Translations under genes and position numbers: made by a program
Part shown: positions 1-7,030 of the stretch, piece after piece
How positions within the stretch are numbered: position 1 is the stretch's first letter
Layout: every line of letters begins with the position of its first letter
The notes under the pieces: generated by a model
Database searches by the model: none
What the model was told of the DNA's origin: nothing
The model's input: only the letters and a program-made list of their open reading frames with translations
Origin: Desulfobacula sp.
GTDB lineage: Bacteria > Desulfobacterota > Desulfobacteria > Desulfobacterales > Desulfobacteraceae
Reading direction: 5' to 3'
Assembly: GCA_029940245.1 (NCBI GenBank)
Contig: JAOZRF010000033.1
Coordinates: 1 to 12,729, forward strand
Length of the DNA stretch: 12,729 bases

Positions 1-2
1 AA

Positions 3-464
3 TCAGATTTTAAATATATACCCCAGCTAAGAGATTTTTACATTGAGATCCCCGGGTCGCCAGATATTGGTACCTATACCTTTACCATATACAGTAAAAA
101 AAAAGTCGGGTTTGCAACCGATACTCAATCCATGAACATCATAATTCCCACCCCGGTATTAAAGACAGATACTTTTAATAATGGGAATGTGCTGCAATCG
201 ACAACACCAACATTGTTATGGGAGGCCGTTAAAACACAAAATCCTGTTTACTATAGAATAGATATTTTTGATCAAAGCAGAAGCCGGATTCATCTCACCG
301 GTTCTATTAAGAATATGTTGTCCTACACCGTCCCCAAGGGAATACTCAAGCCTGGCCAGACCTATTTTTGGAAAATCAGGATCTCGGACAGTGATCAGTG
401 GACTCAGGAGCAGAATCGCTCTTCAAGCCGACTGTGGAAATTTAGTACAAAATCTGAATTATAG
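3..464 (+). CDS. C-terminal part of a probable surface/secreted protein with Fn3-like repeats (5' end missing)
   Basis: The reading frame is open from the left edge and ends at a stop at 462-464, giving at least 153 residues; an ATG at 132 is internal to this frame and need not be a start. The first ~45 residues (… IPGSPDIGTYTFTIY …) look like the last strands of one beta-sandwich repeat. Residues ~60-150 form a second unit with a fibronectin-III flavour: TPTLLWEAV near the start, YYRIDIFD in the middle, and LKPGQTYFWKIRISD near the end, the usual Fn3 pattern of a Trp in strand B and a Tyr/Trp in strand F. Such repeats normally occur in extracellular adhesion or polysaccharide-binding proteins. 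No anchor, sorting signal or catalytic motif is visible at the C terminus. The fold call is by pattern only and the function is unknown. Confidence 0.7.
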   Translation, partial: SDFKYIPQLRDFYIEIPGSPDIGTYTFTIYSKKKVGFATDTQSMNIIIPTPVLKTDTFNNGNVLQSTTPTLLWEAVKTQNPVYYRIDIFDQSRSRIHLTGSIKNMLSYTVPKGILKPGQTYFWKIRISDSDQWTQEQNRSSSRLWKFSTKSEL

Positions 465-487
465 AATTAATCCCAACAACCAAAAGG

Positions 488-505
488 CACCGAGTGTAAT
501 CGGTG
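488..505 (+). terminator. Weak stem-loop after the surface-protein gene
   Basis: CACCGA (488-493) pairs perfectly with TCGGTG (500-505) around a 6-nt loop, 24 nt after the stop codon at 464. It is preceded by AAAA and followed by ATTTTATG, so an A-rich/T-rich flank is present but the T tract is short. A modest factor-independent terminator is the simplest reading. Confidence 0.45.
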
Positions 506-550
506 ATTTTATGTTAAAATTCAACTTTATTTTCTGTCAACATTAATCAA

Positions 551-588
551 AGGCATTTTCCCAAAGTATGGCTTGCCATAGGCATTTT
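551..588. repeat. Palindrome TATGGC-TT-GCCATA flanked by AGGCATTTT direct repeats
   Basis: The 14-bp segment 567-580 is a 6+6 bp perfect inverted repeat with a TT centre. The 9-mer AGGCATTTT occurs at 551-559 and again at 580-588, one on each side. The structure ends about 18 bp upstream of the predicted recQ -35 box, where an operator could sit. Function is not shown by the sequence. Apart from this, the terminator and the recQ promoter, nothing else is evident in the gene-free stretch 465-813. Confidence 0.35.
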
Positions 589-605
589 TCGCTCCAGCAA
601 TTCTT

Positions 606-634
606 TTGATGACGCGGGGAAAGACAGATATAAT
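606..634 (+). promoter_or_regulatory. Predicted sigma70-type promoter for recQ
   Basis: TTGATG (606-611) and a perfect TATAAT (629-634) are separated by 17 nt. Transcription would start near 641, giving a leader of about 170 nt before the recQ ATG at 814. No clear riboswitch or leader peptide is recognisable in that leader. Confidence 0.5.
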
Positions 635-813
635 CGAATATGTATTTACAATAGTATTTTATATTGATACTGAATTATAGATCAAGGTTTTAAACGTTTC
701 AGACCGGATATCAACCAAAAGCTTCACAGGACGAGCCCGGTGAGTCGTACATTCGGTAAAAGACCCAAGACGATCACAGAGACTGAGATGGAATGTGGTG
801 GAGAATTTAACCA

Positions 814-2739
814 ATGTCGAAAATTGATAACACCCTAAAGGAAATATTCGGGTTTGACACATTTAAACCCGGCCAGAAACAGGTTATGGAAACCATTATG
901 GCAGGTTTGTCTGCTGCCTCAATTTTTCCCACGGGCGCGGGAAAATCCCTTTGTTATCAATTACCAGCCATTCTTGAGCAAGGCATGACCCTTGTGGTCT
1001 CACCGCTTCTTTCTCTTATGAAGGATCAGATCGATTTTTTGAAATCGAAAAATATTGCTGCGGCAAAACTTGACTCAGGAATGAATGCCGAAGAGTATCG
1101 AAGTACTCTTGAGGCAGCCCGCCAGGGTAAGCTGAAGATTCTGATGATTGCCGTAGAGCGGTTTAAAAATGAAAGGTTCAGAACCCAGCTTCGGTTGATG
1201 AAGGTATCACTGCTGGTAGTGGACGAGGCCCATTGTATCTCTGAGTGGGGTCATAATTTTCGGCCGGATTATCTGAAAATTCCCATGTATCAGAAAGAAT
1301 TTGGTATCGGAAAGGTATTGTTGCTGACGGCCACGGCAATCCCCAGGGTTATTGTTGATATGTGCGAAAAGTTTGCAATTCGCAAGGAAAATGTGGTGCA
1401 AACCGGGTTTTACCGAAAAAATCTGTTTCTTCGCATATATTCCGTTGTTGAAGAAAAAAAAGATGCCCGGCTCCTGAAAGTCCTGGCAGGAAAACCTGAT
1501 GGCCCGGCTGTTGTGTATGTCACCCTGCAGAAGACGGCGGAGCGCGTCGCCCGAATGCTGACTGAGAATGGTATTGCCGCAGATGCATATCATGCGGGAA
1601 TGAAAAATGATCAGCGGGAATCCATTCAGAATCATTTTATGACGGGTAAAACAGGTATAGTGGTGGCCACCATTGCCTTTGGAATGGGTATTGATAAGGA
1701 AGATATTCGAAAGGTTATTCACTACGACCTGCCAAAGTCCATTGAGAGCTACAGCCAGGAAATCGGCCGGGCCGGCAGGGATGGGAACCCGTCTCTTTGT
1801 TGTGTGCTGGGCAATAAAAGTGGTGTGCCGATACTGGAGAATTTTGTGTATGGGGATACACCGGGTTTTGATAACATTCGCCATGTGCTGAACTATATTC
1901 GTCAGAATAGGGGGACCGTGTTTGAGGTTCGTGCATATACGCTCAGCAAGGATGCTGACATCCGTCTTTTGCCCCTGAAGACCCTGCTGGTTTATCTTGA
2001 GATGGCAAAAATTATTTCCCCAAGATATACCTATTTTGAGTCTTACGCGTTTCAGTATTTGATTCCGGGCAAGGAGATTCTTAATAATTTTACCGGAGAA
2101 AAAAAACAATTTGTACAGACCATACTGGATTATTCCAAAACAGCTATAAAATGGTCCAATGTAGACATAAATGGAATTGTTGCAGAATCAGGTTCCCAGC
2201 GGCAGCGAGTCCTGACAGCCCTGGAATATTTTCATGAAAAGGGTTGGATTGATCTTCAGCCAAAATCAGGAGTGGAGGTGTTTGAGATCCTTAATTCAGG
2301 ATTTGACATCGATTCAACGGCTCGAAAGCTTGCAGATCTGTTTGTGAAAAAAGAGAAAAAGGATATAGAGCGCCTGCACACGATGATTGAAATGTTTGAA
2401 AAAGATCAGTGTCTTGCAAAAAGTCTGTCTGCCTATTTTGGGGAAACGCTTGATGCAGACTGTGGCCGGTGTTCGGTTTGTCTTGATAACCGTCCGATCA
2501 GGCTGCCTGAGTCAGAACTGCCTTCTCTGGAGGACATGAATTTTTATACCCTGGTTCGAGACCTGGCTGATGTGGCTTTGTCCCCGCTGCTCGTTGATTT
2601 GACGACCCGTTTTTTATGCGGCATCTTAACCCCTCGACTGGCCCAGTATAAGGCCAGACATATATCCGGCTTTGGCCGGCTGGAAGCTTACCCATATAAG
2701 GCAGTTGAAAAATGGGTACAGTCACAATATAAGGGATGA
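814..2739 (+). CDS. recQ: RecQ-family ATP-dependent 3'-5' DNA helicase
   Basis: This 641-residue protein is an SF2 DNA helicase that should unwind DNA in recombinational repair and at stalled forks. Motifs in order: motif 0 FGFDTFKPGQ (12-21), Walker A PTGAGKS (39-45), Ia VVSPLLSLMKDQ (61-72), Walker B DEAH (137-140) followed by the RecQ aromatic-rich loop, motif III TATAIP (172-177), motif V ATIAFGMGID (285-294) and motif VI QEIGRAGRDG (315-324). The zinc cysteines C533, C550, C553 and C556 (CxxCxxC) come about 190 residues after the core, instead of directly after it as in E. coli RecQ. The interposed ~350-520 region probably holds the winged helix, and the tail (RFLCGILTPRLA, 599-610) replaces an HRDC domain. 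This is the order of a second proteobacterial RecQ subfamily as I remember it. The start ATG has GGTGGAG at 797-803 upstream. The gene stands alone and converges on the aminotransferase gene. Confidence 0.95.
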   Translation: MSKIDNTLKEIFGFDTFKPGQKQVMETIMAGLSAASIFPTGAGKSLCYQLPAILEQGMTLVVSPLLSLMKDQIDFLKSKNIAAAKLDSGMNAEEYRSTLEAARQGKLKILMIAVERFKNERFRTQLRLMKVSLLVVDEAHCISEWGHNFRPDYLKIPMYQKEFGIGKVLLLTATAIPRVIVDMCEKFAIRKENVVQTGFYRKNLFLRIYSVVEEKKDARLLKVLAGKPDGPAVVYVTLQKTAERVARMLTENGIAADAYHAGMKNDQRESIQNHFMTGKTGIVVATIAFGMGIDKEDIRKVIHYDLPKSIESYSQEIGRAGRDGNPSLCCVLGNKSGVPILENFVYGDTPGFDNIRHVLNYIRQNRGTVFEVRAYTLSKDADIRLLPLKTLLVYLEMAKIISPRYTYFESYAFQYLIPGKEILNNFTGEKKQFVQTILDYSKTAIKWSNVDINGIVAESGSQRQRVLTALEYFHEKGWIDLQPKSGVEVFEILNSGFDIDSTARKLADLFVKKEKKDIERLHTMIEMFEKDQCLAKSLSAYFGETLDADCGRCSVCLDNRPIRLPESELPSLEDMNFYTLVRDLADVALSPLLVDLTTRFLCGILTPRLAQYKARHISGFGRLEAYPYKAVEKWVQSQYKG

Positions 2740-2813
2740 ACGAATTGCTGCTGCAAGATTTTCATAGGTTCAAGGGGTTTGCCGGGATATAGGCGATCAA
2801 TTATGGGAATGGT

Positions 2814-2848
2814 TTATGACCATACGGGCAGTGCCTGTATGGTCATAA
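2814..2848. terminator. Long stem-loop between convergent recQ and aminotransferase genes
   Basis: The 12-bp arm TTATGACCATAC (2814-2825) is perfectly repeated in inverse at 2837-2848, and the stem continues through GGC/GCC with one G·U pair to a 3-nt loop, about 16 bp in all. It lies 74 nt after the recQ stop and 18 nt after the aminotransferase stop on the other strand. There is no convincing T tract on either strand, so it may act bidirectionally as a structural 3' end or with Rho rather than as a classic intrinsic terminator. Confidence 0.6.
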
Positions 2849-2866
2849 CAAAAACCAAAGAGGCTG

Positions 2867-4228
2867 TTATTGTCTGCTTACTTTTCCAACGGCAATATCA
2901 AGGGTCTCCAGTATGAAGTCCACATCTTTTTCATTAATGCACATGGGCGGTTTTATTCTCAATGTATTTCCATTATATCCGCCTTTGCCAACCAGAAGCC
3001 CAAGATCCTTTAGGGTCTCAAAAACCTCAACACATTCCTGGGATGCCGGTTCCTTGGTCTGTCTGTCCTTGACAAATTCAACCCCGGTCATAAGCCCGCT
3101 TCCCCTGACATCTCCTATGAGCTCGTATTTGTCCATTAAACGGTGATATCCATTGAACAGCCGATTCCCCATGTTAAGGCAGTTTTCCTGGAGATGGTCT
3201 CTGTCGATGAGTTCCAGAACTGCTTTGCCAATGGCGCAGGAAACAGGGTTGCCGCCAAAGGTGTTGAAATGGATTCTTTCCGTGAGTTTGGCGGCAATTT
3301 TGGGGGTGGTTACCACGGCAGCCAGGGGAGCACCATTTCCAATACTTTTGGCCATGGTCACGATATCCGGCATAACGCCCTGGTATTCAAACCCCCAGTA
3401 ATGGGTTCCCAGCCGGCCAAAACCCGTCTGGACCTCGTCAGCAATACAGACCCCGCCGGCATCCCGGGTATACTGGTATGCCTTTTCAAGATATCCCTTT
3501 GGCAACACAACGGTTCCTCCCACGCCCTGAATAGGTTCGACAAAAAATCCTGCCACACGTCCGGGCGTGGTATGATTAATAACACTTTTCACATCTGCCG
3601 CATATTTTATGCCGGCTTCTGGATCATCATACCCGTAGATGCCACGGTAGCAATCAGGGAGAATCGTATGACGAACTCCTGAGCCCTGATGGATATTATA
3701 TTTCCATGTGGAATGGGCGGTCAGGCCCATGGTGCTTTGACTGCCCCCGTGATAGCCGTTTCTCAGGGCAATGATGTCATTGTTTCCAGTGTATATCCTG
3801 GCCATGAGCATGGCAAGGTCATTGGCTTCGGACCCGGAGTTCACAAAATAACAGACTTCAAGGTCACCAGGCATGTGATCGGCCAGCATTTTTCCATATT
3901 CTGCAATAATCGGATTCAGGTATATGGACGGGTTATGGACCAGGGTCCTGTATTGTTCAGCGACAATCTCAGCAATATAGGGATGGCTGTGACCCACACT
4001 GACTGTGACAATGCCGCCGATGCCGTCCACATACCGTTTGCCTTTTTCATCATAAAGGTATTGCATGGAGCCTTCCACAATCATGATCGGCTTTTTGTAA
4101 AAGGTCAGTAAAGAGGGTGTTAAATAGCGTTTCCGCAATGCCATTACCTCATCATAGGAAGGACCTGTATAGGGCTTTGGCTGATGATCATAGGCCGGCA
4201 GTTCCGGTTGTTTAATCTCGTTGTTCAT
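2867..4228 (-). CDS. Class III PLP aminotransferase, AGXT2-like (probable beta-alanine:2-oxo acid transaminase)
   Basis: A 453-residue fold-type I PLP enzyme that closely resembles mitochondrial AGXT2 and plant/yeast beta-alanine transaminases. Visible landmarks: GIVTVSVGH (72-80), SGSEAN phosphate loop (131-136), YHG (159-161; the Tyr stacks on PLP), EPIQGVGG (231-238), DEVQTGFGR (264-272; the Asp contacts the pyridine N), Schiff-base Lys294 in MAKSIGNG, and FNTFGGNP (321-328). Length is normal and all key residues are present. Family members use alanine, beta-alanine or 3-amino-isobutyrate with pyruvate or glyoxylate. With mmsA in the same operon, conversion of beta-alanine to malonate semialdehyde is the best inference; substrate cannot be read from sequence alone. 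The start ATG is supported by AGAGG at 4236-4240. It is the last gene of the mmsA operon, 35 nt after the ferritin-like gene. Confidence 0.9.
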   Translation of the reverse strand: MNNEIKQPELPAYDHQPKPYTGPSYDEVMALRKRYLTPSLLTFYKKPIMIVEGSMQYLYDEKGKRYVDGIGGIVTVSVGHSHPYIAEIVAEQYRTLVHNPSIYLNPIIAEYGKMLADHMPGDLEVCYFVNSGSEANDLAMLMARIYTGNNDIIALRNGYHGGSQSTMGLTAHSTWKYNIHQGSGVRHTILPDCYRGIYGYDDPEAGIKYAADVKSVINHTTPGRVAGFFVEPIQGVGGTVVLPKGYLEKAYQYTRDAGGVCIADEVQTGFGRLGTHYWGFEYQGVMPDIVTMAKSIGNGAPLAAVVTTPKIAAKLTERIHFNTFGGNPVSCAIGKAVLELIDRDHLQENCLNMGNRLFNGYHRLMDKYELIGDVRGSGLMTGVEFVKDRQTKEPASQECVEVFETLKDLGLLVGKGGYNGNTLRIKPPMCINEKDVDFILETLDIAVGKVSRQ

Positions 4229-4263
4229 AATAATTCCTCTTTTAATTGTCTGGCAGTCTTTTT

Positions 4264-4692
4264 TCAGCTACCGGAAAGTTTTTGGGTATGGGCCATTCTT
4301 TTTTTCCCGGCCACTTTCAAAGCCATGGATACTTCAGGAAGGGCTTTGATTTTTTTCGCACCTTCAGTGTAGTAGGCAATTGCCCGGGCTTCCATTTTAT
4401 CCACATATTTCAGGATCTGGGCACGACCCATCTCCTTGTCATCCTTGACTTCAAGTACAAAGGGCTTTCTGAAAAAGCCCGTAATACCTTCCAGGATCAT
4501 TTCTGTGATATTTTCTCTACGGGTCCGCTGGATATGGGCGATATTTTTTTTACCATCCTTTGCAAATCCCTGGAACAGGTCGGAAAGGTCACTCATTTCC
4601 GGGTTGGATGCAATTGATAGATAAAACTCCATATCCTGTTTTTCCATGGCTTCTGCAAAATTTAATAATCCGCCAAAATTTATGATGGGCAT
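4264..4692 (-). CDS. Small ferritin-like four-helix protein with degenerate metal site
   Basis: A 142-residue, highly charged helical protein with the pattern of a rubrerythrin/ferritin-like bundle in two half-repeats. Helices 1 and 3 each carry E-x6-Y (E17/Y24 and E101/Y108). Helices 2 and 4 each carry the nearly identical block GKKxxAHxQ (47-55 and 129-137). In metal-binding family members helices 2 and 4 show ExxH; here the His are kept (H53, H135) but the Glu are N50 and R132. A normal di-iron site therefore looks lost or altered. No signal peptide or membrane segment is seen. It lies between mmsA (30-nt gap) and the aminotransferase (35-nt gap), with a strong GGGAGGG at 4701-4707, so it is co-expressed with beta-alanine catabolism. 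Its role there is unknown; a regulatory or scaffold protein, or a still-functional variant metal site, are all possible. I do not recognise a named family. Confidence 0.7.
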   Translation of the reverse strand: MPIINFGGLLNFAEAMEKQDMEFYLSIASNPEMSDLSDLFQGFAKDGKKNIAHIQRTRRENITEMILEGITGFFRKPFVLEVKDDKEMGRAQILKYVDKMEARAIAYYTEGAKKIKALPEVSMALKVAGKKRMAHTQKLSGS

Positions 4693-4722
4693 AAAACTAT
4701 CCCTCCCTTTGAATTTGTTATT

Positions 4723-6177
4723 TTAGAACCAGCGTTCTATGACCACCTTGGTATCTGTGAAAAAATGGAATATTTCCTGGCCATGGCCTTTAATATCACC
4801 AAACATGGAGTTGCCTGCTCCACCAAAGGGGAAAAAGCTCATGGGAGCTGCAATGCCGATATTGATGCCCACCATGCTGGGCAGTACCTTATACTTGAAT
4901 TTTCTGGCTGCAGTTCCGGAATCCGTATACAGGCAGGCAGCATTGGCAAAATCCCTGGTATTGATCAGTTTGATCACCTCATCAAGGGTCTTGCATCTGA
5001 CCACACAGACCACTGGGCCAAAGATCTCTTCTTTGGCAATGGTCATTTCCGGTGTTACATTATCGAAGATGGTGGGTCCTACAAAGTACCCTTCAGGATA
5101 TCCTTCTACCTTACAGTCCCGACCATCCAATACCAGGGTAGCTCCTTCTTTAATACCTTTTTCAATATAGCCAAGAACCCGGTCGAGGTGGGCACTACTG
5201 GCCATGGGGCCCATGCCGGTAAAATCACTCAGGCCATCACCAACTTTTATATTTTTAGCAGTGGCCACGAATCTATCCACTACCAAATCAGCAGCCTCTC
5301 CAACAGGTGCCAGAATGGAGCCGGCCAGACACCGCTGGCCTGAGCAGCCGAAAAAGGAAGTGACAAGAGAAGGCAGGGCTTCATTAAGTTTGGCATCGGG
5401 CATGATTCCCACAATGTTTTTTGCCCCGCCCAGAGCCTGCACACGCTTTCCTGTCTCGCCGCAGCGTTTGTAGATATATCTGGCTGTGGGTGTAGAACCC
5501 ACAAAGGATACACCCTGGATATCCTTGTGATCCAGTATGGCATTCACTACATCTTTGGACCCATGTACCATATTTACCACTCCATCTGGCAGCCCGACTT
5601 CATCCAGGCATTCAAATATCCGGGTCTGGGTCATTGGAACCTGTTCCGATGGTTTCAGGACGTATGTGTTTCCGGTAACAATGGCGTAGGGAAGAAACCA
5701 CCAGGGCACCATACCCGGGAAATTATAGGGGGCGACACCGGCAAAAACGCCCATGGGCTGGCGATGACCTGTACAGTCAATCCCTTTGGCAATATCCTCC
5801 AGGGTATATCCGCACATCAGGGTGGTCACGCCCGTGGCATGCTCTACATTTTCAATCATCCGTCTGATTTCCGCTCTTGCTTCATCAATAATTTTCCCCT
5901 GTTCCATGGTCAGGGTACGTGCAATGTCTTCAAAATTTTCTTCAAGCGCATCTTTTATCCTGAAAAGATAGCGGGCCCTTGTCAAAGGGGGTGTTTCCCG
6001 CCATTGTACAAAGGCTTTTCGGGCGGCCTGGACAGCTTTTTCAACATCGTCTGCAGTACCAAAAACAACCTGTGCAATTTGCTCTGCTGTGGCAGGATTC
6101 TTTATATTTCCTATCTGGGTTCCGTTTGATTCTACCCATTCGCCATTGATATAATTTTTCATGATTGGCAATGCCAT
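4723..6177 (-). CDS. mmsA: CoA-acylating (methyl)malonate-semialdehyde dehydrogenase
   Basis: A 484-residue aldehyde dehydrogenase of the MmsA/IolA type, which converts malonate semialdehyde or methylmalonate semialdehyde, NAD+ and CoA to acetyl-CoA or propionyl-CoA plus CO2. Seen directly: PYNFPGMVPWWF (150-161), LKPSE (174-178), the nucleotide-site GS (227-228), catalytic Cys283 in CSGQRC, and EEIFGP (383-388). The Glu that activates water in hydrolytic ALDHs is absent (ALGGAKN at 248-254), as expected for CoA-dependent members. Arg106 and Arg282 match the two arginines characteristic of MmsA. The GGGGG at 6186-6190, 8 nt before the ATG, supports this start over a second Met at codon 6. It is the first gene of the mmsA, ferritin-like, aminotransferase operon and diverges from the Lrp gene. 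Together with the transaminase it would complete beta-alanine oxidation; valine or inositol catabolism are alternatives not supported by neighbours. Confidence 0.95.
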   Translation of the reverse strand: MALPIMKNYINGEWVESNGTQIGNIKNPATAEQIAQVVFGTADDVEKAVQAARKAFVQWRETPPLTRARYLFRIKDALEENFEDIARTLTMEQGKIIDEARAEIRRMIENVEHATGVTTLMCGYTLEDIAKGIDCTGHRQPMGVFAGVAPYNFPGMVPWWFLPYAIVTGNTYVLKPSEQVPMTQTRIFECLDEVGLPDGVVNMVHGSKDVVNAILDHKDIQGVSFVGSTPTARYIYKRCGETGKRVQALGGAKNIVGIMPDAKLNEALPSLVTSFFGCSGQRCLAGSILAPVGEAADLVVDRFVATAKNIKVGDGLSDFTGMGPMASSAHLDRVLGYIEKGIKEGATLVLDGRDCKVEGYPEGYFVGPTIFDNVTPEMTIAKEEIFGPVVCVVRCKTLDEVIKLINTRDFANAACLYTDSGTAARKFKYKVLPSMVGINIGIAAPMSFFPFGGAGNSMFGDIKGHGQEIFHFFTDTKVVIERWF

Positions 6178-6236
6178 TTCCTAATCCCCCTTTTTGTATT
6201 TGAGTGTAAAAATTTTGTGATAATCAATTAGTGAGC

Positions 6237-6282
6237 TTTAATCATTTGATCCATTTATTAAATAATTCCAATAATGATTAAA
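6237..6282. repeat. Inverted repeat TTTAATCATT / AATGATTAAA in the mmsA leader
   Basis: TTTAATCATT (6237-6246) and AATGATTAAA (6273-6282) are perfect 10-bp inverted copies with centres 36 bp apart. The pair lies between the predicted mmsA promoter and the mmsA start. It shares the TTAATC/GATTAA core with the second pair at 6368-6419, suggesting paired half-sites for the adjacent Lrp-type regulator. Confidence 0.4.
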
Positions 6283-6294
6283 TATGTATGCTTC

Positions 6295-6323
6295 TAAATA
6301 GCGAAAAAAGCATGGCCTGTCAA
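6295..6323 (-). promoter_or_regulatory. Predicted promoter of the mmsA operon
   Basis: On the minus strand a perfect TTGACA (6323-6318) is followed after 17 nt by TATTTA (6300-6295). The -35 is consensus and the -10 is weak (3 of 6), consistent with a promoter that needs an activator or is easily regulated. Transcription would begin near 6288, leaving a leader of ~110 nt that contains the 6237-6282 inverted repeat. Confidence 0.4.
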
Positions 6324-6367
6324 TACTATTGTAAAAAATATTCGATATATATAATTTTTATGGACAT

Positions 6368-6419
6368 ATTAATCGAATGTTGATAAAAATAATAATTAAA
6401 TTATTTTAATTCGATTAAT
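6368..6419. promoter_or_regulatory. Inverted repeat ATTAATCGAAT / ATTCGATTAAT, candidate Lrp-type operator
   Basis: ATTAATCGAAT (6368-6378) and ATTCGATTAAT (6409-6419) are perfect 11-bp inverted copies with centres 41 bp apart, near four helical turns, so bound dimers would face the same side. A third ATTCGAT lies at 6340-6346. The pair brackets a plausible promoter for the regulator gene (TTGATA at 6380-6385, TATTTT at 6402-6407), so negative autoregulation is a reasonable inference. Binding is not shown by the sequence. Confidence 0.45.
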
Positions 6420-6442
6420 TGCTAATATTTGAAAGGGGATAT

Positions 6443-6937
6443 ATGTCCATGCAAAAGAATGGGGTAAAAAATCGCGGAATTGACGTCACTGACCGGGAGA
6501 TTATTAAATTGCTTCAGATCGACGGCCGGATTCCAAACACACAGATGGCCAAAGATCTCGGCATATCAGAAGCCACTGTCAGAACCCGTTTAAACCGCCT
6601 TATTGAAGAAGAATATATCCAAATTGTGGCTGTCGGCAATCCATTGAAACTGGGATTTGAAACTGTGGGGTATATCAAAATTGATGTGGATATCAAAAAG
6701 ATTGATCAGGTGACCCGGGAACTTACAAAACTCAATCCCATCTGCTTTATCGTGCTCGCCACGGGGGAATCAGACATCTACACCGAGTTTGTGTGCCAGT
6801 CCACAGATGAATTGAACGATTTGATTTTCAATAAAATTTATAAGATTGATGGGGTTATCAGGACCCACACCTCCATGATCCTGAAATATGTCAAGCGCCG
6901 TTATGACTGGGGAACTGCCCAAACTCAAACTTCCTAA
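6443..6937 (+). CDS. Lrp/AsnC-family transcriptional regulator
   Basis: A 164-residue regulator with the standard two-domain plan. An N-terminal winged helix-turn-helix (about 14-60; VTDREIIKLLQIDGR, recognition helix SEATVRTRLNRL at 42-53) is followed by a C-terminal RAM ligand/oligomerisation domain (about 75-150) with the typical effector-loop Gly in TGESDIYTEF (107-116). Members form dimers to hexadecamers and respond to amino acids. I start at ATG 6443, which follows AAAGGGG (6432-6438); the spacing is short (4 nt), and ATG 6449 two codons on has 10-nt spacing, so either may be used. A TTG at 6419 lies inside the inverted repeat and is unlikely. Divergent placement against mmsA makes it the likely local regulator of beta-alanine or pyrimidine breakdown, perhaps sensing beta-alanine; that ligand is a guess. 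Confidence 0.92.
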   Translation: MSMQKNGVKNRGIDVTDREIIKLLQIDGRIPNTQMAKDLGISEATVRTRLNRLIEEEYIQIVAVGNPLKLGFETVGYIKIDVDIKKIDQVTRELTKLNPICFIVLATGESDIYTEFVCQSTDELNDLIFNKIYKIDGVIRTHTSMILKYVKRRYDWGTAQTQTS

Positions 6938-6967
6938 TCGCAGACTGGGACAAGGTCCGTCTGTGAT
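6937..6967 (+). terminator. Stem-loop overlapping the end of the Lrp gene
   Basis: The arms ATCGCAGAC (6937-6945) and GTCTGTGAT (6959-6967) pair over 9 bp (one G·U), and after a 2-nt bulge GGAC/GTCC closes an AAG loop. It begins at the last base of the Lrp stop codon. The nearest T-rich stretch (6979-6994) starts about 12 nt after the stem, which is late for a classic intrinsic terminator, so the exact mechanism is uncertain. Confidence 0.5.
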
Positions 6968-6993
6968 GAGTGGAATGGTATTTTGATTTTTTC

Positions 6994-7023
6994 TTGGCAA
7001 TATTTTGAAAAATGACTTATAAT
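6994..7023 (+). promoter_or_regulatory. Strong promoter for the HEPN/MNT pair; transcript predicted leaderless
   Basis: TTGGCA (6994-6999) and a perfect TATAAT (7018-7023) are separated by 18 nt. The ATG at 7031 starts 8 nt after the last base of the -10, exactly where transcription normally begins. No Shine-Dalgarno sequence precedes the ATG, which fits a leaderless mRNA. Confidence 0.6.
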
Positions 7024-7030
7024 AACAGTA

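Noticed and set aside
659..862. A 67-codon minus-strand frame across the recQ leader
   Set aside because: It has no clear ribosome-binding site, overlaps the recQ start and has no recognisable protein character.
1207..2109. A long (300-codon) open frame on the minus strand inside recQ
   Set aside because: It lies wholly within recQ, whose helicase motifs are all in the plus frame, and its translation shows no recognisable domain. It is an overlap artefact.
2801..2815. Similarity between TTATGGGAATGGTTT here and TTATGGGAATTGGTTT on the minus strand at 10562-10577, both downstream of a gene
   Set aside because: The match is short, has an indel and sits in A+T-rich context. Two copies are too few to claim a dispersed repeat.
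3143..3682. Long plus-strand frames opposite the aminotransferase (also 3689-4111 and 5527-6129 opposite mmsA)
   Set aside because: They mirror conserved minus-strand enzymes with all catalytic motifs, and their translations look like antisense products.
6419..6442. TTG at 6419 as the start of the Lrp protein
   Set aside because: The TTG is part of an 11-bp inverted repeat and has no ribosome-binding site, while ATG 6443 follows AAAGGGG and fits the family length.
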